Source: Thermodesulfobacteriota bacterium
GTDB lineage: Bacteria; Desulfobacterota; Anaeroferrophillalia; Anaeroferrophillales; Tharpellaceae
DNA length: 33,263 nt
Reading direction: 5' to 3'
NCBI GenBank assembly: GCA_024762675.1
Contig: JANTGZ010000017.1
Span: 1 to 33,263 of the forward strand
The first letter of the stretch is position 1. Every line of letters starts with the position of its first letter. The position numbers and the translations under genes are program-made. The notes beneath the pieces were generated by a model. The model had not been told where the DNA came from. It saw nothing but the letters and a program-made list of their open reading frames with translations, and ran no database searches. This document shows, piece by piece, positions 17,662 to 25,690 of the stretch.

Positions 17662-17724
17662 CTGCTTGTCGTGTCAGGCTCCTGCTTTTTCAGATAGAGA
17701 TTATGTTGAAGCAGTCATAGGCTT

Positions 17725-18279
17725 ATGAAAGATCCCTGGGTGTGTTTAGGTAAAGTTGTTAAAGCTCAAGGTTTACAGGGTGAAGTAAAGGTTCGATCAG
17801 AGATTGAAGAGCCTGAAAATTTCCTTTTGCCGGGACTTTCTCTGCGTTGTCGAGACGGATCATTCAAGCCTTTATCGGTACAGAGGTACAGAACCCATAA
17901 AGGTGGGTTTGTCCTTAGTTTTGCCGATTGTGAATCAATTGATCAGGCGCAATCTTTAATCGGTTGTGAAATTGTTTGTCGAGGTAGTCAGTTACCTCTT
18001 CTACCTGATGGAGAGTATTACCATTTTCAGTTACTGGGTTTGCCGGTATTTGATTGCCGGGGCGAAAAGCTTGGTTTATTGTCTGAAATCATGGTGACTG
18101 CGGCTCACGAGATATATGTGGTGCAGCCTCAAACCACCTGTAAAGGTGAGGGAGAGCTTTTGCTTCCAGTGGTTGCGTCTTACATCATTGATATTGATCT
18201 TAGCGCTGGAAAAATTGTCGTCGATCCGAGTGGAGAAGGTGGTGTCCCCGCAGAAGGCATAGTGGGATTGTCGCCTTAA
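17725..18279 (+). CDS. rimM: 16S rRNA processing protein RimM
   Basis: A 184-residue ribosome maturation factor that acts on the 30S head and binds S19. The N-terminal RimM domain opens with LGKVVKAQGLQGEVKVR at about residues 8-24. The PRC-barrel domain starts at about residue 96 (EYYHFQLLGLPVFD) and ends with LLPVVASYI and DIDLSAGKIVVD. The rather Cys-rich middle is not otherwise odd. The stop codon directly abuts the trmD ATG with no intervening base, implying coupled translation. Confidence 0.95.
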   Translation: MKDPWVCLGKVVKAQGLQGEVKVRSEIEEPENFLLPGLSLRCRDGSFKPLSVQRYRTHKGGFVLSFADCESIDQAQSLIGCEIVCRGSQLPLLPDGEYYHFQLLGLPVFDCRGEKLGLLSEIMVTAAHEIYVVQPQTTCKGEGELLLPVVASYIIDIDLSAGKIVVDPSGEGGVPAEGIVGLSP

Positions 18280-19023
18280 ATGATTATTGATGTAGTTACT
18301 ATTTTCCCTGGGATGTTTGATTCTCCTTTTGCCGAGAGTATTATTCTCCGAGCCCGGGAGAAAGGTCAGTTTCAATTACGGGTTCACGATCTTAGAGATT
18401 ACTGTCACGACCGTCATCGGGTGGTTGATGACTATCCTTATGGTGGTGGAGCCGGTATGGTGATGCGTCCTGAACCGGCTTTCAGGGCTCTACAGGATCT
18501 ACGTGATTCGAGTTTTTCCGGCGAAGTGCTCCTGCCGACACCAGCAGGAGAGCCCTTTACGCAAGTTTTGGCAGAGAAACTCAGTACTTTAGAGCAACTG
18601 GTTATATTTTGTCCCCATTATGAGGGGCTTGATGAACGGGTCAGCACTTTAGTTGACCGGGAGATAAGTTTAGGGGACTACGTTCTGACTGGCGGCGAGT
18701 TGCCGGCCATGGTTATGATTGATGCGGTGGTCAGGCTCCTGCCCGGAGTTTTGGGTTCGGCAGAATCGCTTGACGAAGAGAGTTTTTCTCCCCTTCTGGA
18801 GTATCCGCACTATACCAGACCGGCTGAATTTGCTGGTCTTAAGGTGCCTGAGGTTCTACTCTCGGGTCATCATGCCAGGATTAATGATTGGCGTCGACTA
18901 CAGGCTTTGAAACGGACTTTCGAGCGGCGTCCCGATCTTCTTGCTCAAGCTGAATTGACTGCACAGGAAGAAGATCTTCTGGTTCAATGGCGGCAACATG
19001 ATAATAAGCTCGATGAGGTCTGA
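18280..19023 (+). CDS. trmD: tRNA (guanine-37-N1)-methyltransferase
   Basis: A 247-residue TrmD that makes m1G37 in tRNA and so prevents frameshifting. It begins [13 protein letters not shown] and contains [13 protein letters not shown], and the trefoil-knot SAM site [20 protein letters not shown] lies near residues 131-150. The C-terminal DNA/tRNA-binding helices, with the [12 protein letters not shown] motif, are present. There is no separate ribosome site, as it starts immediately after the rimM stop. Length is normal. Confidence 0.97.
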   Translation: MIIDVVTIFPGMFDSPFAESIILRAREKGQFQLRVHDLRDYCHDRHRVVDDYPYGGGAGMVMRPEPAFRALQDLRDSSFSGEVLLPTPAGEPFTQVLAEKLSTLEQLVIFCPHYEGLDERVSTLVDREISLGDYVLTGGELPAMVMIDAVVRLLPGVLGSAESLDEESFSPLLEYPHYTRPAEFAGLKVPEVLLSGHHARINDWRRLQALKRTFERRPDLLAQAELTAQEEDLLVQWRQHDNKLDEV

Positions 19024-19082
19024 ATTTTTATATAATTAACGTTTTTGAATCTTAAGTATTGTAAGTATTAGAGAGAGAAAAA

Positions 19083-19424
19083 ATGAACACAATTGCACAG
19101 ATTGAACAAAATAGTATGCGAATGGATGTCCCCCCTTTTAAGGCTGGAGACACCTTGAAAGTGCATGTTAAAATTCGTGAAGGTGAAAAACAGCGGATCC
19201 AGATTTTTCAGGGTTTTGTCTTGCGTCGTCAGGGGGAGAGTAGCCGTGAGACCTTTACCGTGCGTAAAGTTTCCGGTGGTATTGGAGTCGAACGGACCTT
19301 TCCTGTGCATTCACCAATGGTTGATAAAATTGAATTGGTTAACCGCGGCCGGGTTCGCCGGGCCAAACTTTACTATATGCGTAAACTGCGTGGTAAGGCG
19401 GCGCGGATCAGAACTATCAACTAG
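19083..19424 (+). CDS. rplS: 50S ribosomal protein L19
   Basis: A 113-residue L19, found at the 30S-50S interface. Diagnostic segments are [48 protein letters not shown] and the end LRGKAARI. A purine-rich AGAGAGAG precedes the ATG. It follows trmD by 59 bases, and a strong hairpin (19441-19470) follows it. Confidence 0.97.
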   Translation: MNTIAQIEQNSMRMDVPPFKAGDTLKVHVKIREGEKQRIQIFQGFVLRRQGESSRETFTVRKVSGGIGVERTFPVHSPMVDKIELVNRGRVRRAKLYYMRKLRGKAARIRTIN

Positions 19425-19440
19425 TTTGTCAGGCATCAGG

Positions 19441-19470
19441 GGTATCAGCTGACAGCTGTCACCTGATACC
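19441..19470. repeat. Near-perfect 30-base hairpin between rplS and rnhB
   Basis: The arms GGTATCAG and CTGATACC flank TGACAG/CTGTCA, giving 14 of 15 complementary pairs with one C/C mismatch. No T run follows, so it is not a typical terminator. The right half is built of seven-base units beginning CTG (CTGACAG, CTGTCAC, CTGATAC). The same ACTG/CTG heptamer style recurs before livM. Confidence 0.7.
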
Positions 19471-19478
19471 TTCATTCT

Positions 19479-20096
19479 ATGGGTTGTTCGCCGAGAAAAG
19501 CTATCGTCAGGCTCATGACCCGTCTTGGACGGCCGCTTGTTGTAGGTGTTGATGAGGTTGGCCGGGGATGTCTGGCGGGGCCGGTGATTGCTGCAGCAGT
19601 TTGGTTGCCTCCCGACTTTTCCATAGTCGGGGTGGACGATTCCAAGAACTTGAGCCCCAGGCAGCGTGAGCTGATTTTTAATCAATTAGTGAAAGCCGGT
19701 ATTCCCTTTGGCCTTGGCGTGGTCTCCGCTGAGGAGATAGATCATATCAATATACTGCAGGCATCCCTTAAAGCAATGGTCAAGGCCCTGACGTCAATGC
19801 GTCAGGTTTTTGATCTGGTGGTGGTTGACGGCCGTCAACGTTTGCCTTTGCACCTTCCTCAATACCCTTTGATCCGGGGTGATTCTCTTTGTCAGCCGGT
19901 TGCGGCGGCTTCAATTATTGCAAAAGTCGTCCGTGATCGACAGATGCTCTATTATGATCATCGTTTCCCCGAGTATGGGTTTGCCCGTCATAAAGGCTAC
20001 GCGACGGCGGCTCATCGTCGCGCCCTTATCCTTAACGGACCTTGTGCCTTGCATCGTAAAACCTTTCGTTGTAAAACTGTAGAGTGTGATGAGTGA
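19479..20096 (+). CDS. rnhB: Ribonuclease HII
   Basis: A 205-residue RNase HII, which cleaves RNA in RNA-DNA hybrids and removes misincorporated ribonucleotides. The catalytic block VGVDEVGRGCLAGPV gives Asp25 and Glu26. DDSKNLSPRQRE, the VVDG motif and GDSLCQPVAAASIIAKVVRDR are also present. The start is uncertain: ATG 19479 sits beside the hairpin without a clear ribosome site, and an in-frame ATG at 19515 is possible and would remove 12 residues. The 3' end overlaps yraN by eight bases. Confidence 0.93.
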   Translation: MGCSPRKAIVRLMTRLGRPLVVGVDEVGRGCLAGPVIAAAVWLPPDFSIVGVDDSKNLSPRQRELIFNQLVKAGIPFGLGVVSAEEIDHINILQASLKAMVKALTSMRQVFDLVVVDGRQRLPLHLPQYPLIRGDSLCQPVAAASIIAKVVRDRQMLYYDHRFPEYGFARHKGYATAAHRRALILNGPCALHRKTFRCKTVECDE

Positions 20097-20457
20097 AGAT
20101 TTGCGCCATAATCTCGGGCGATGGGGTGAAGATACGGCGGCCGTCTACCTGAAGAACCAGGGAATGTCTATTGTTGAGCGTGGTTTTCGTTGTCGTTTTG
20201 GTGAAATAGATATTATTGCTCAAAATTCAGAAGTTATGGTGTTCTGTGAGGTTAAAACCCGTCGCCGGGAGACCTTTGGTGCACCCCATGAGGCGGTCTC
20301 ATGGACGAAGCAGAGACGTTTGATCAAAACTGCCGGCTGGTATCTCAACCAGTGCTCTTGGGATGGTGAACTGCGCTTTGATGTGATCGCAATCTTGGCT
20401 CCGGGAGGCGGAGAGCCCAGTATCGAATGGATACAGGACGCATTTGTCTGGGAATAA
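20089..20457 (+). CDS. YraN family (UPF0102) endonuclease-like protein
   Basis: A 122-residue UPF0102 protein. The family has a restriction-endonuclease-like core, and its signature is visible as GEIDII (Glu39, Asp41) followed by CEVKTRR (Glu54, Lys56). An AV.W.KQRRLIKTAGWYL segment and RFDVIAI also match. Its biochemical role is unproven, though nuclease activity is expected from the fold. ATG 20089 is chosen over GTG 20086. The gene overlaps the rnhB end, the usual arrangement in many proteobacteria. Confidence 0.93.
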   Translation: MSEDLRHNLGRWGEDTAAVYLKNQGMSIVERGFRCRFGEIDIIAQNSEVMVFCEVKTRRRETFGAPHEAVSWTKQRRLIKTAGWYLNQCSWDGELRFDVIAILAPGGGEPSIEWIQDAFVWE

Positions 20458-20477
20458 TAATTAGTGAGAGAGTAAAT

Positions 20478-20768
20478 ATGAATAGTGATAAATCCGATTA
20501 TGAAATGCCTGAAGATGCTGCCGAAGTTGAGCGTCTAAACGATCCAGCTTGGATGCAGAAAACCTTGGGTGAACTCGACGACAATTTGGAATCGGTCACC
20601 GATGAGTTGAAAAAATCATATGCTCAGATGGCGGCCGGGGTGGCCCGGGTTGAGAAAGAGGTAAAAGAGGCCTTTGAGGCCGGGGATGAGATGGCTTATC
20701 AGGCTGCCAAGATCAAGAAGAATATGATCCTTGAGAGATTAAGAGAATTAGAGGCCTTACAACTTTGA
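20478..20768 (+). CDS. Small acidic helical protein, function unknown
   Basis: A 96-residue protein with no recognised family. It is strongly acidic at the N-terminus and predicted largely alpha-helical, with charged heptad-like stretches from about residue 28 (TLGELDDNLESVTDELKKSY) to the end. No cysteine, signal peptide or membrane helix is present. ATG 20478 is preferred over an upstream TG-rich frame because GAGAG precedes it and an earlier start would overlap yraN. The TGA overlaps the TTG start of the HD-domain gene by four bases, which implies coupled translation. Confidence 0.7.
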   Translation: MNSDKSDYEMPEDAAEVERLNDPAWMQKTLGELDDNLESVTDELKKSYAQMAAGVARVEKEVKEAFEAGDEMAYQAAKIKKNMILERLRELEALQL

Positions 20769-21367
20769 AAGAGATGGCCGAGTTTCTTTTTATGGCAGCG
20801 ATGCTCAGGCGGACTCCGCGCAGCGGCCTGCAATTTCTCGGCAGCGGTCGGGAATCGGTAGCTGAGCACGTTTTTCAAACCACGATTGCCGGTTATGCTC
20901 TGGCGAAAATGGAAATTGAGAGCGGAGTGGAGGTCGATGAGAAGCGGCTTTTGCAACTCTGCCTGTTACATGATCTGCTTGAAGCTCGAACCGGAGATCA
21001 TAACTACGTTAACAAAAAATATGTTGAGGTCGATGAGGCCCGAGCTTTGGAAGATATGTGTCAGCCGTTATTCTTTGGTGAAGAGATGGCGGCCCTGGTT
21101 AAAGAATTTGAAGAAAAAGAGAGTTTTGAAGCCCAATTGGCGGCTGATGCCGATCAGTTGGCGCTTATTGTTTTGGTCAAGGAGCAGCAAGATCTTGGCA
21201 ACCCATATGCAAAAAAATGGTTGACCGTGGCTCGGCAACGGCTCTTAACTGATTCCGGCCGGGCTTTAGCCAAAGGTTTGTATGAAAGTGACTGGGCTTC
21301 CTGGTGGTTCAGTAAGGACAGTAATGAGTGGTGGGTTAACGGTAAAAACAAAAAAGGGGAAAAGTAG
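20765..21367 (+). CDS. HD-domain phosphohydrolase (YfbR/HDDC2-like)
   Basis: A 200-residue HD-domain protein. Metal ligands are visible as His35 (AEHVF), His69-Asp70 (LLHDLLEARTGD) and an Asp at 128-130 (ADADQL). The Glu73 and the TGD triplet match the YfbR/HDDC2 group, whose members hydrolyse deoxynucleoside 5'-monophosphates; the substrate here is inferred. The likely start is TTG at 20765, overlapping the preceding stop; an ATG at 20774 has no room for a ribosome site. The C-terminus is rich in Trp (SDWASWWF...EWWVNG). The stop abuts the livK ATG. Confidence 0.85.
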   Translation: MKEMAEFLFMAAMLRRTPRSGLQFLGSGRESVAEHVFQTTIAGYALAKMEIESGVEVDEKRLLQLCLLHDLLEARTGDHNYVNKKYVEVDEARALEDMCQPLFFGEEMAALVKEFEEKESFEAQLAADADQLALIVLVKEQQDLGNPYAKKWLTVARQRLLTDSGRALAKGLYESDWASWWFSKDSNEWWVNGKNKKGEK

Positions 21368-22498
21368 ATGAAGAGATTATCGATGATGATTGTGGCCGGT
21401 TTTTTTCTGACCAGTTTCTTTCTGGTCTCTGTAGTAATAGCGGAAACCATAAAAATTCCTGTAGCTTCTCCTTTTACCGGTCCTCTTGCATCTTTTGGCG
21501 AAGGGGTCAAGAATGGTGCTCTGCTTAAAGCTGAGGAAATTAATGCCGGCGGTGGCATTAATGGAAAGCAGATAGAGATCGTTTTGGGTGACGAGCTTTG
21601 CGACCCTAAGGAAGCGGCTGCAGTTGCCACTCGTTTTGCCAGTGATCCCAAGGTTGCGATTGTGGTTGGTCATCTTTGTAGTTCAGCAACCCTGGCGGCC
21701 CTGCCGATCTATAAAGAAGCCGGGCTTCCGGCGATCACTCCGGCATCGACCAATCCCGAGATCGGAAAATCCAGCCCCTACTATTTTCGTAATGTCTACA
21801 AAGATGATTTCCAGGGTGATTTTCTTGCCCGTTACGCCAAAAAAGTGCGTAATTTCAAAAAAATTGCCATTTTTTATGAAGTTAACGACTATGCCATGGG
21901 GCTCAAGGATGCTTTTGTCAGTCAGGCTAAGAAGGTTGGTTTACGGATAATCGGAGCCGAATCTTATATGTCGGAAACGATCGATTTCAACGCCCAGCTG
22001 ACAAAGTTCAAGATGATGCGCCCTGATGCCATCTTTATTCCCGGTTACGCTCCGCAAGCGACACTTTTGATTTCACAGGCTCGTAGTCTGGGAATGAAAT
22101 GTGCTTTTTTCGGGGCTGATGGTCTCGATGATGCGATTATGCTGAAAAATCCTGACGCCGATGGTCTCTTTGTTACTACCCCTTTTCTGGTTGATCGGGG
22201 CGGAGCGATGGTTAAGGAATTTGTGGGACGCTACCAGCGGAAGTTTTCGATTGAACCCAACTGGTTTGCTGCTAACACCTATGATGCCGTCGGTTTGGCG
22301 GTTGCCGCAATTACAGCGGCCGGACTTGACCGGGAGAAGGTACGAGCTTATCTGGCTGGAATATCTTCTGAAGAGAAGGCTTTCCAAGGGATAACCGGCG
22401 CGACCTACTTTGACGAGAACGGTGATTGTCTGAAAGCTGCCTTTGTTAAGGTTGTCAAAGATGGTAAATGGGTTAGTGCCGAAGAACAGCTCCAATAA
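21368..22498 (+). CDS. livK: Branched-chain amino acid ABC transporter, periplasmic binding protein
   Basis: A 376-residue type I periplasmic binding protein (Leu/Ile/Val receptor family). The signal peptide covers about residues 1-25 with a predicted cut after VIA. The mature protein opens IKIPVASPFTGPLASFGEG and shows the VVGHLCSSATLAALPIYKEAGLP and ITPASTNP ligand-loop segments. There is no lipobox Cys. It begins right after the HD-domain gene with GGGGAAAAG as ribosome site. Exact ligand is not evident; the full set of livHMGF partners follows. Confidence 0.93.
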   Translation: MKRLSMMIVAGFFLTSFFLVSVVIAETIKIPVASPFTGPLASFGEGVKNGALLKAEEINAGGGINGKQIEIVLGDELCDPKEAAAVATRFASDPKVAIVVGHLCSSATLAALPIYKEAGLPAITPASTNPEIGKSSPYYFRNVYKDDFQGDFLARYAKKVRNFKKIAIFYEVNDYAMGLKDAFVSQAKKVGLRIIGAESYMSETIDFNAQLTKFKMMRPDAIFIPGYAPQATLLISQARSLGMKCAFFGADGLDDAIMLKNPDADGLFVTTPFLVDRGGAMVKEFVGRYQRKFSIEPNWFAANTYDAVGLAVAAITAAGLDREKVRAYLAGISSEEKAFQGITGATYFDENGDCLKAAFVKVVKDGKWVSAEEQLQ

Positions 22499-22503
22499 TT
22501 TTT

Positions 22504-23430
22504 ATGCTTGCTGCCATTCTAGATCAATCTTCCCTTTTTCTTCAGCAACTGGTTAACGGTATAACCTTGGGGAGTATCTACGCCCTGATTGCCGTCGGTT
22601 ATACGATGGTCTATGGGGTCATTCAGTTGATAAATTTCGCCCATGGTGAGATTTATATGATGGGGGCCTTTCTCAGCTTTTCCCTGCTCTCCGGTTTTTT
22701 TGGGTTCGGATTGCCTTTCGGTCTGGCCGTAGCCGTATCCGTATTGGTCTGCGCCCTGGCTGGAATTTTACTAGATGTTGTAGCCTACCGGCCTCTGCGC
22801 CGAGCTCCCCGGTTGGCAGCTCTAATCACAGCAATCGGCATGTCTATTTTCCTCCAGAATCTGGCCCTCCTGATCTGGGGGGGGCAGATTCAGTCCTTTC
22901 CCCAAAACGCTATTCCTGCTCTTCTTTCAGAACCGGCATTACAGCTTGGTGATGTGGTAATCAGCTGGTTGCAGGTGGTCATTCTATCGACAGCAATCTT
23001 TTTGATGCTGGCCTTACATTTGATTGTTCATTATACTAGAATCGGACGGGCTATGCGGGCCATCTCCCAGGACAAGACGGCAGCATCCCTGATGGGGGTT
23101 AATGTCGACCGAGTTGTATCCTATACCTTTGCTATAGGATCCGGTCTTGGCGGGGTGGCGGGGATTCTGGTCGGGCTCTACTATAATGCCGTCTATCCGA
23201 CGATGGGTTATTTTGCCGGAATCAAAGCTTTTGCCGCAGCCGTGCTTGGCGGCATTGGTAGTATTCCCGGGGCTATTTTGGGGGGAGGTATTTTGGGCCT
23301 GGCCGAAGTTTTCGGCGGAGGTTATATCTCCTCTTCCTATAGCAATGGTATTGCCTATGCCGTGATGATTCTGGTTATTCTGGTCAAACCAACCGGGCTT
23401 TTTGGACGGCATCTTCGAGATAAGGCGTGA
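22504..23430 (+). CDS. livH: Branched-chain amino acid ABC transporter permease LivH
   Basis: A 308-residue inner-membrane permease with about eight hydrophobic helices. The N-terminal LFLQQLVNGITLGSIYALIAVGYTMVYGVIQLINFAHGE region and the LMGVNVDRVVSYTFAIGSGLGG cytoplasmic loop are diagnostic of LivH. The ATG lies five bases after livK with no obvious ribosome site, so it may depend on coupling. The gene ends one base before a heptamer repeat array. Confidence 0.95.
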   Translation: MLAAILDQSSLFLQQLVNGITLGSIYALIAVGYTMVYGVIQLINFAHGEIYMMGAFLSFSLLSGFFGFGLPFGLAVAVSVLVCALAGILLDVVAYRPLRRAPRLAALITAIGMSIFLQNLALLIWGGQIQSFPQNAIPALLSEPALQLGDVVISWLQVVILSTAIFLMLALHLIVHYTRIGRAMRAISQDKTAASLMGVNVDRVVSYTFAIGSGLGGVAGILVGLYYNAVYPTMGYFAGIKAFAAAVLGGIGSIPGAILGGGILGLAEVFGGGYISSSYSNGIAYAVMILVILVKPTGLFGRHLRDKA

Positions 23431-23431
23431 T

Positions 23432-23474
23432 ATGAAAGGATGAAGGATGAAGGATGAAGGATGAAGGATGAAGG
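23432..23474 (+). repeat. Tandem heptamer array ATGAAGG between livH and livM
   Basis: A degenerate first copy (ATGAAAGG, 23432-23439) is followed by five perfect copies of ATGAAGG at 23440-23474. Each junction reads AAGGATG, so the array contains a series of ribosome-site-like and start-like sequences in changing frames. The unit length of seven makes it prone to slippage changes that do not affect a coding frame here. Confidence 0.9.
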
Positions 23475-23485
23475 ATGTACGTTTT

Positions 23486-23513
23486 ACTGCCTACTGAAGA
23501 CTGGTGACTGACC
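23486..23513 (+). repeat. Degenerate heptamer array ACTGNNN before livM
   Basis: Four consecutive seven-base units, ACTGCCT, ACTGAAG, ACTGGTG and ACTGACC, run from 23486 to 23513. They stop one base before the livM ATG, so they occupy the place where a ribosome site should be. GGTG inside the third unit is the only weak candidate. Confidence 0.7.
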
Positions 23514-23514
23514 C

Positions 23515-24471
23515 ATGCATTTAGACGATCGTCTTTTTACTGATAAAAAATTGTACCTGCCTCTGTTGGCCGCCGTCCTGGTTCTGCCCTGGTTACCAAT
23601 GGGGATTGCCGGACCTTATGTCTTAAGGGTTGCAACCCTGACTCTGGTCTATATGGTTCTCGCCTTAGGGCTTAATGTGGTGCCTGGGTTTACCGGCCTG
23701 CTCGATCTTGGGTATGTCGGTTTCTTTGGTCTGGGGGCCTATACTGCCGGTCTTTTGACGGTCCACTATCAATGGAGTTTGTGGTTGGTGCTGCCCCTGG
23801 CAGCCCTTAATGGTGCTTTCTGGGGGATTTTGCGCGGGGCCCCGACCTTAAGGCTCTCTGATGACTATTTTGCAATTGTTACCTTCGGTTTTTCAGAACT
23901 GATTATCCTGGTTATTCGTAATGAGCTTTGGTTAACCCGTGGTCCCATGGGAGTACCGGGTATCGCTCAGCCTGATATTTTTGGAAAAGTTCTCGACCAG
24001 CCCTGGCAGGCTTTTTATCTGATTCTCTTTTTCCTGTTCCTGGTATTGTGGGTGGTGGTCAAGATCCGCAGCTCACGTCTGGGCCGAGCCTGGTTTGCTG
24101 TGCGTGAGGATGAGATTGCGGCAGAGTGCGTTGGTGTCAACGTCGCCAGCTATAAGATTATCGCTTTTGCCTTAAGTGCGGCGATCGGGGCTTTGGCTGG
24201 GGCTTTTTATGCCCGCTGGTTTCGTTTTATTCATCCCGATATGTTTAAATTCTGGGAATCAATTCTCATTCTCTGCCTCATTGTTTTTGGTGGTATGGGA
24301 AGTATAACTGGAGCTCTGCTGGGAGCTCTGATTCTGATTCCGTTGACTGAGCTTTTGCGGATTGTTCTGCCGGCTGAACTTAGCAACGCCCGTTATCTGC
24401 TCTTTGGATTGATTATAGTCTTCATGATGCGTTGGCGGCCGGCTGGACTTTTACCCGTTGAAAAAGAGTGA
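23515..24471 (+). CDS. livM: Branched-chain amino acid ABC transporter permease LivM
   Basis: A 318-residue permease, partner of LivH. The LGLNVVPGFTGLLDLGYVGFFGLGAYTAGLL region (given here by its landmarks LGLN and GAYTAG), TLRLSDDYFAIVTFGF, GPMGVPGI and AECVGVNVASYKI are family signatures. It has about nine hydrophobic helices and normal length. The start codon directly follows an ACTGNNN heptamer array and has no good ribosome site. The end is 11 bases before the preferred livG start. Confidence 0.95.
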   Translation: MHLDDRLFTDKKLYLPLLAAVLVLPWLPMGIAGPYVLRVATLTLVYMVLALGLNVVPGFTGLLDLGYVGFFGLGAYTAGLLTVHYQWSLWLVLPLAALNGAFWGILRGAPTLRLSDDYFAIVTFGFSELIILVIRNELWLTRGPMGVPGIAQPDIFGKVLDQPWQAFYLILFFLFLVLWVVVKIRSSRLGRAWFAVREDEIAAECVGVNVASYKIIAFALSAAIGALAGAFYARWFRFIHPDMFKFWESILILCLIVFGGMGSITGALLGALILIPLTELLRIVLPAELSNARYLLFGLIIVFMMRWRPAGLLPVEKE

Positions 24472-24481
24472 AGGTTTTTTA

Positions 24482-25690
24482 ATGGCCGGTCGTAAAACAG
24501 GTGAGATCCTTCTGAAGGCTCACAATGTGGTGAAGAAGTTTGGTGGTCTGACGGCTGTCAAAGAGGTCTCACTAGATGTTCGGGCGGGAGAGATTGTTGG
24601 CCTTATCGGACCCAACGGAGCCGGTAAGACCACTTTTTTTAACTGTCTCAACGCTATTGCAGTACCGACTTCGGGTGAGATTACCTTTGCCGGTCACAGC
24701 CTTGTCAGCCAGATCAGTCCGGCTACCAGTCGCCTGGTTTTTCGATCAGGACTTCTTTTTGCCCTGCTTTCTTTGCTCTGGTTGCCCCTGGTTTTAGGGG
24801 TTGTCTGGCCGGAGACCTTCTTTCGGCTGGAAGCGGTTCTTGCGCTTTCAATTCTGGCTCTCTTCCGTATCTACCTGCTGCGCCCTTTAAGTCTCTTTCG
24901 GCCCTGGAGCAGGCTTTTGCTGATTATCTTTGTTCTGGTTGACGGCATTTGTGCGGTCAACTGGCTCTGGCGTAGCCCCGAGTTTTCAGAGGTCAGTTTT
25001 TTTAATCTTTTTCCTTTCTACCCACTGCTTGTTCCGGGATCCCTTTTACTTTTGCTTGCAAGCCTGGTTCTTCTGTTGTTGTTTAATCTGCCCAGGGTCA
25101 AAGAAGCTTTTGGTCAACACTTAAGGGCCGATGTTATCACCCGCCTGGGTATTGGTAGAACCTTTCAGAACATTCGCCTTTTTTCTTCCCTTTCGGCACT
25201 TGATAATGTCAAGCTGGGTCGCCATTGCCGCACCCGGGCCAACTTTTTCGGGATTGTTCTGGCCCTGCCTCAGGCTCGTAAAGAGGAGCTGGATTCAGCT
25301 GAGAAAGCGGCTGAATGTTTGAGGTTTGTCGGTCTTGGTAAACAGCTAGTAAGTCGGGCCGGTTCTCTGCCCTATGGTGATCAACGCCGTCTGGAGATTG
25401 CCCGGGCTCTGGCTACCGAACCTAAACTGTTACTCTTAGATGAACCGGCGGCCGGGATGAATCCGACCGAGTCAGCCGAGCTCATTACCCTGGTTCGCAG
25501 AATCAGCCAGGCCGGCATAGCAGTTCTGATTATCGAGCATGATATGAAGGTGATAATGAATTTGGCCGACCGAATCTATGTTCTTGATCATGGCGAATTG
25601 ATAGCTTCCGGAACCCCGGTCGAAGTTCGCAGCAACGCTAAAGTGATTGAAGCATATTTAGGAGCTCAGCATGCCGCTTCTGAAGCTTAA
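24482..25690 (+). CDS. livG: LivG-type ABC ATPase with an inserted four-helix membrane segment
   Basis: A 402-residue ATPase of the liv system, against about 255 for usual LivG. From ATG 24482 (GAAGG seven bases upstream; a TTG at 24458 would add eight residues), Walker A GPNGAGKTT is at 43-51. The Q-loop RTFQNIRLF has Gln at 229, and the signature LPYGDQRRLEIARAL begins at 296. Walker B LLLLDEP ends at 322 and the H-loop His is 353. Between GEITFAGHSL and ITRLGIGRTFQ, where LivG normally has some 15 residues, lie about 135 extra residues. They hold four hydrophobic helices at about 89-109, 115-133, 143-163 and 179-202, linked by short Arg- or Pro-rich turns. Four crossings would return both halves of the ATPase to the cytoplasm. 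All catalytic motifs remain intact, so it is probably active; the role of the insert is unknown. Confidence 0.92.
   Translation: MAGRKTGEILLKAHNVVKKFGGLTAVKEVSLDVRAGEIVGLIGPNGAGKTTFFNCLNAIAVPTSGEITFAGHSLVSQISPATSRLVFRSGLLFALLSLLWLPLVLGVVWPETFFRLEAVLALSILALFRIYLLRPLSLFRPWSRLLLIIFVLVDGICAVNWLWRSPEFSEVSFFNLFPFYPLLVPGSLLLLLASLVLLLLFNLPRVKEAFGQHLRADVITRLGIGRTFQNIRLFSSLSALDNVKLGRHCRTRANFFGIVLALPQARKEELDSAEKAAECLRFVGLGKQLVSRAGSLPYGDQRRLEIARALATEPKLLLLDEPAAGMNPTESAELITLVRRISQAGIAVLIIEHDMKVIMNLADRIYVLDHGELIASGTPVEVRSNAKVIEAYLGAQHAASEA

Noticed and set aside
19441-19470. Intrinsic terminator after rplS
   Set aside because: The stem is strong but no T run follows, and rnhB begins eight bases later.
23432-23474. 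CRISPR-like array
   Set aside because: The units are only seven bases and contiguous without spacers, and no cas genes are present.
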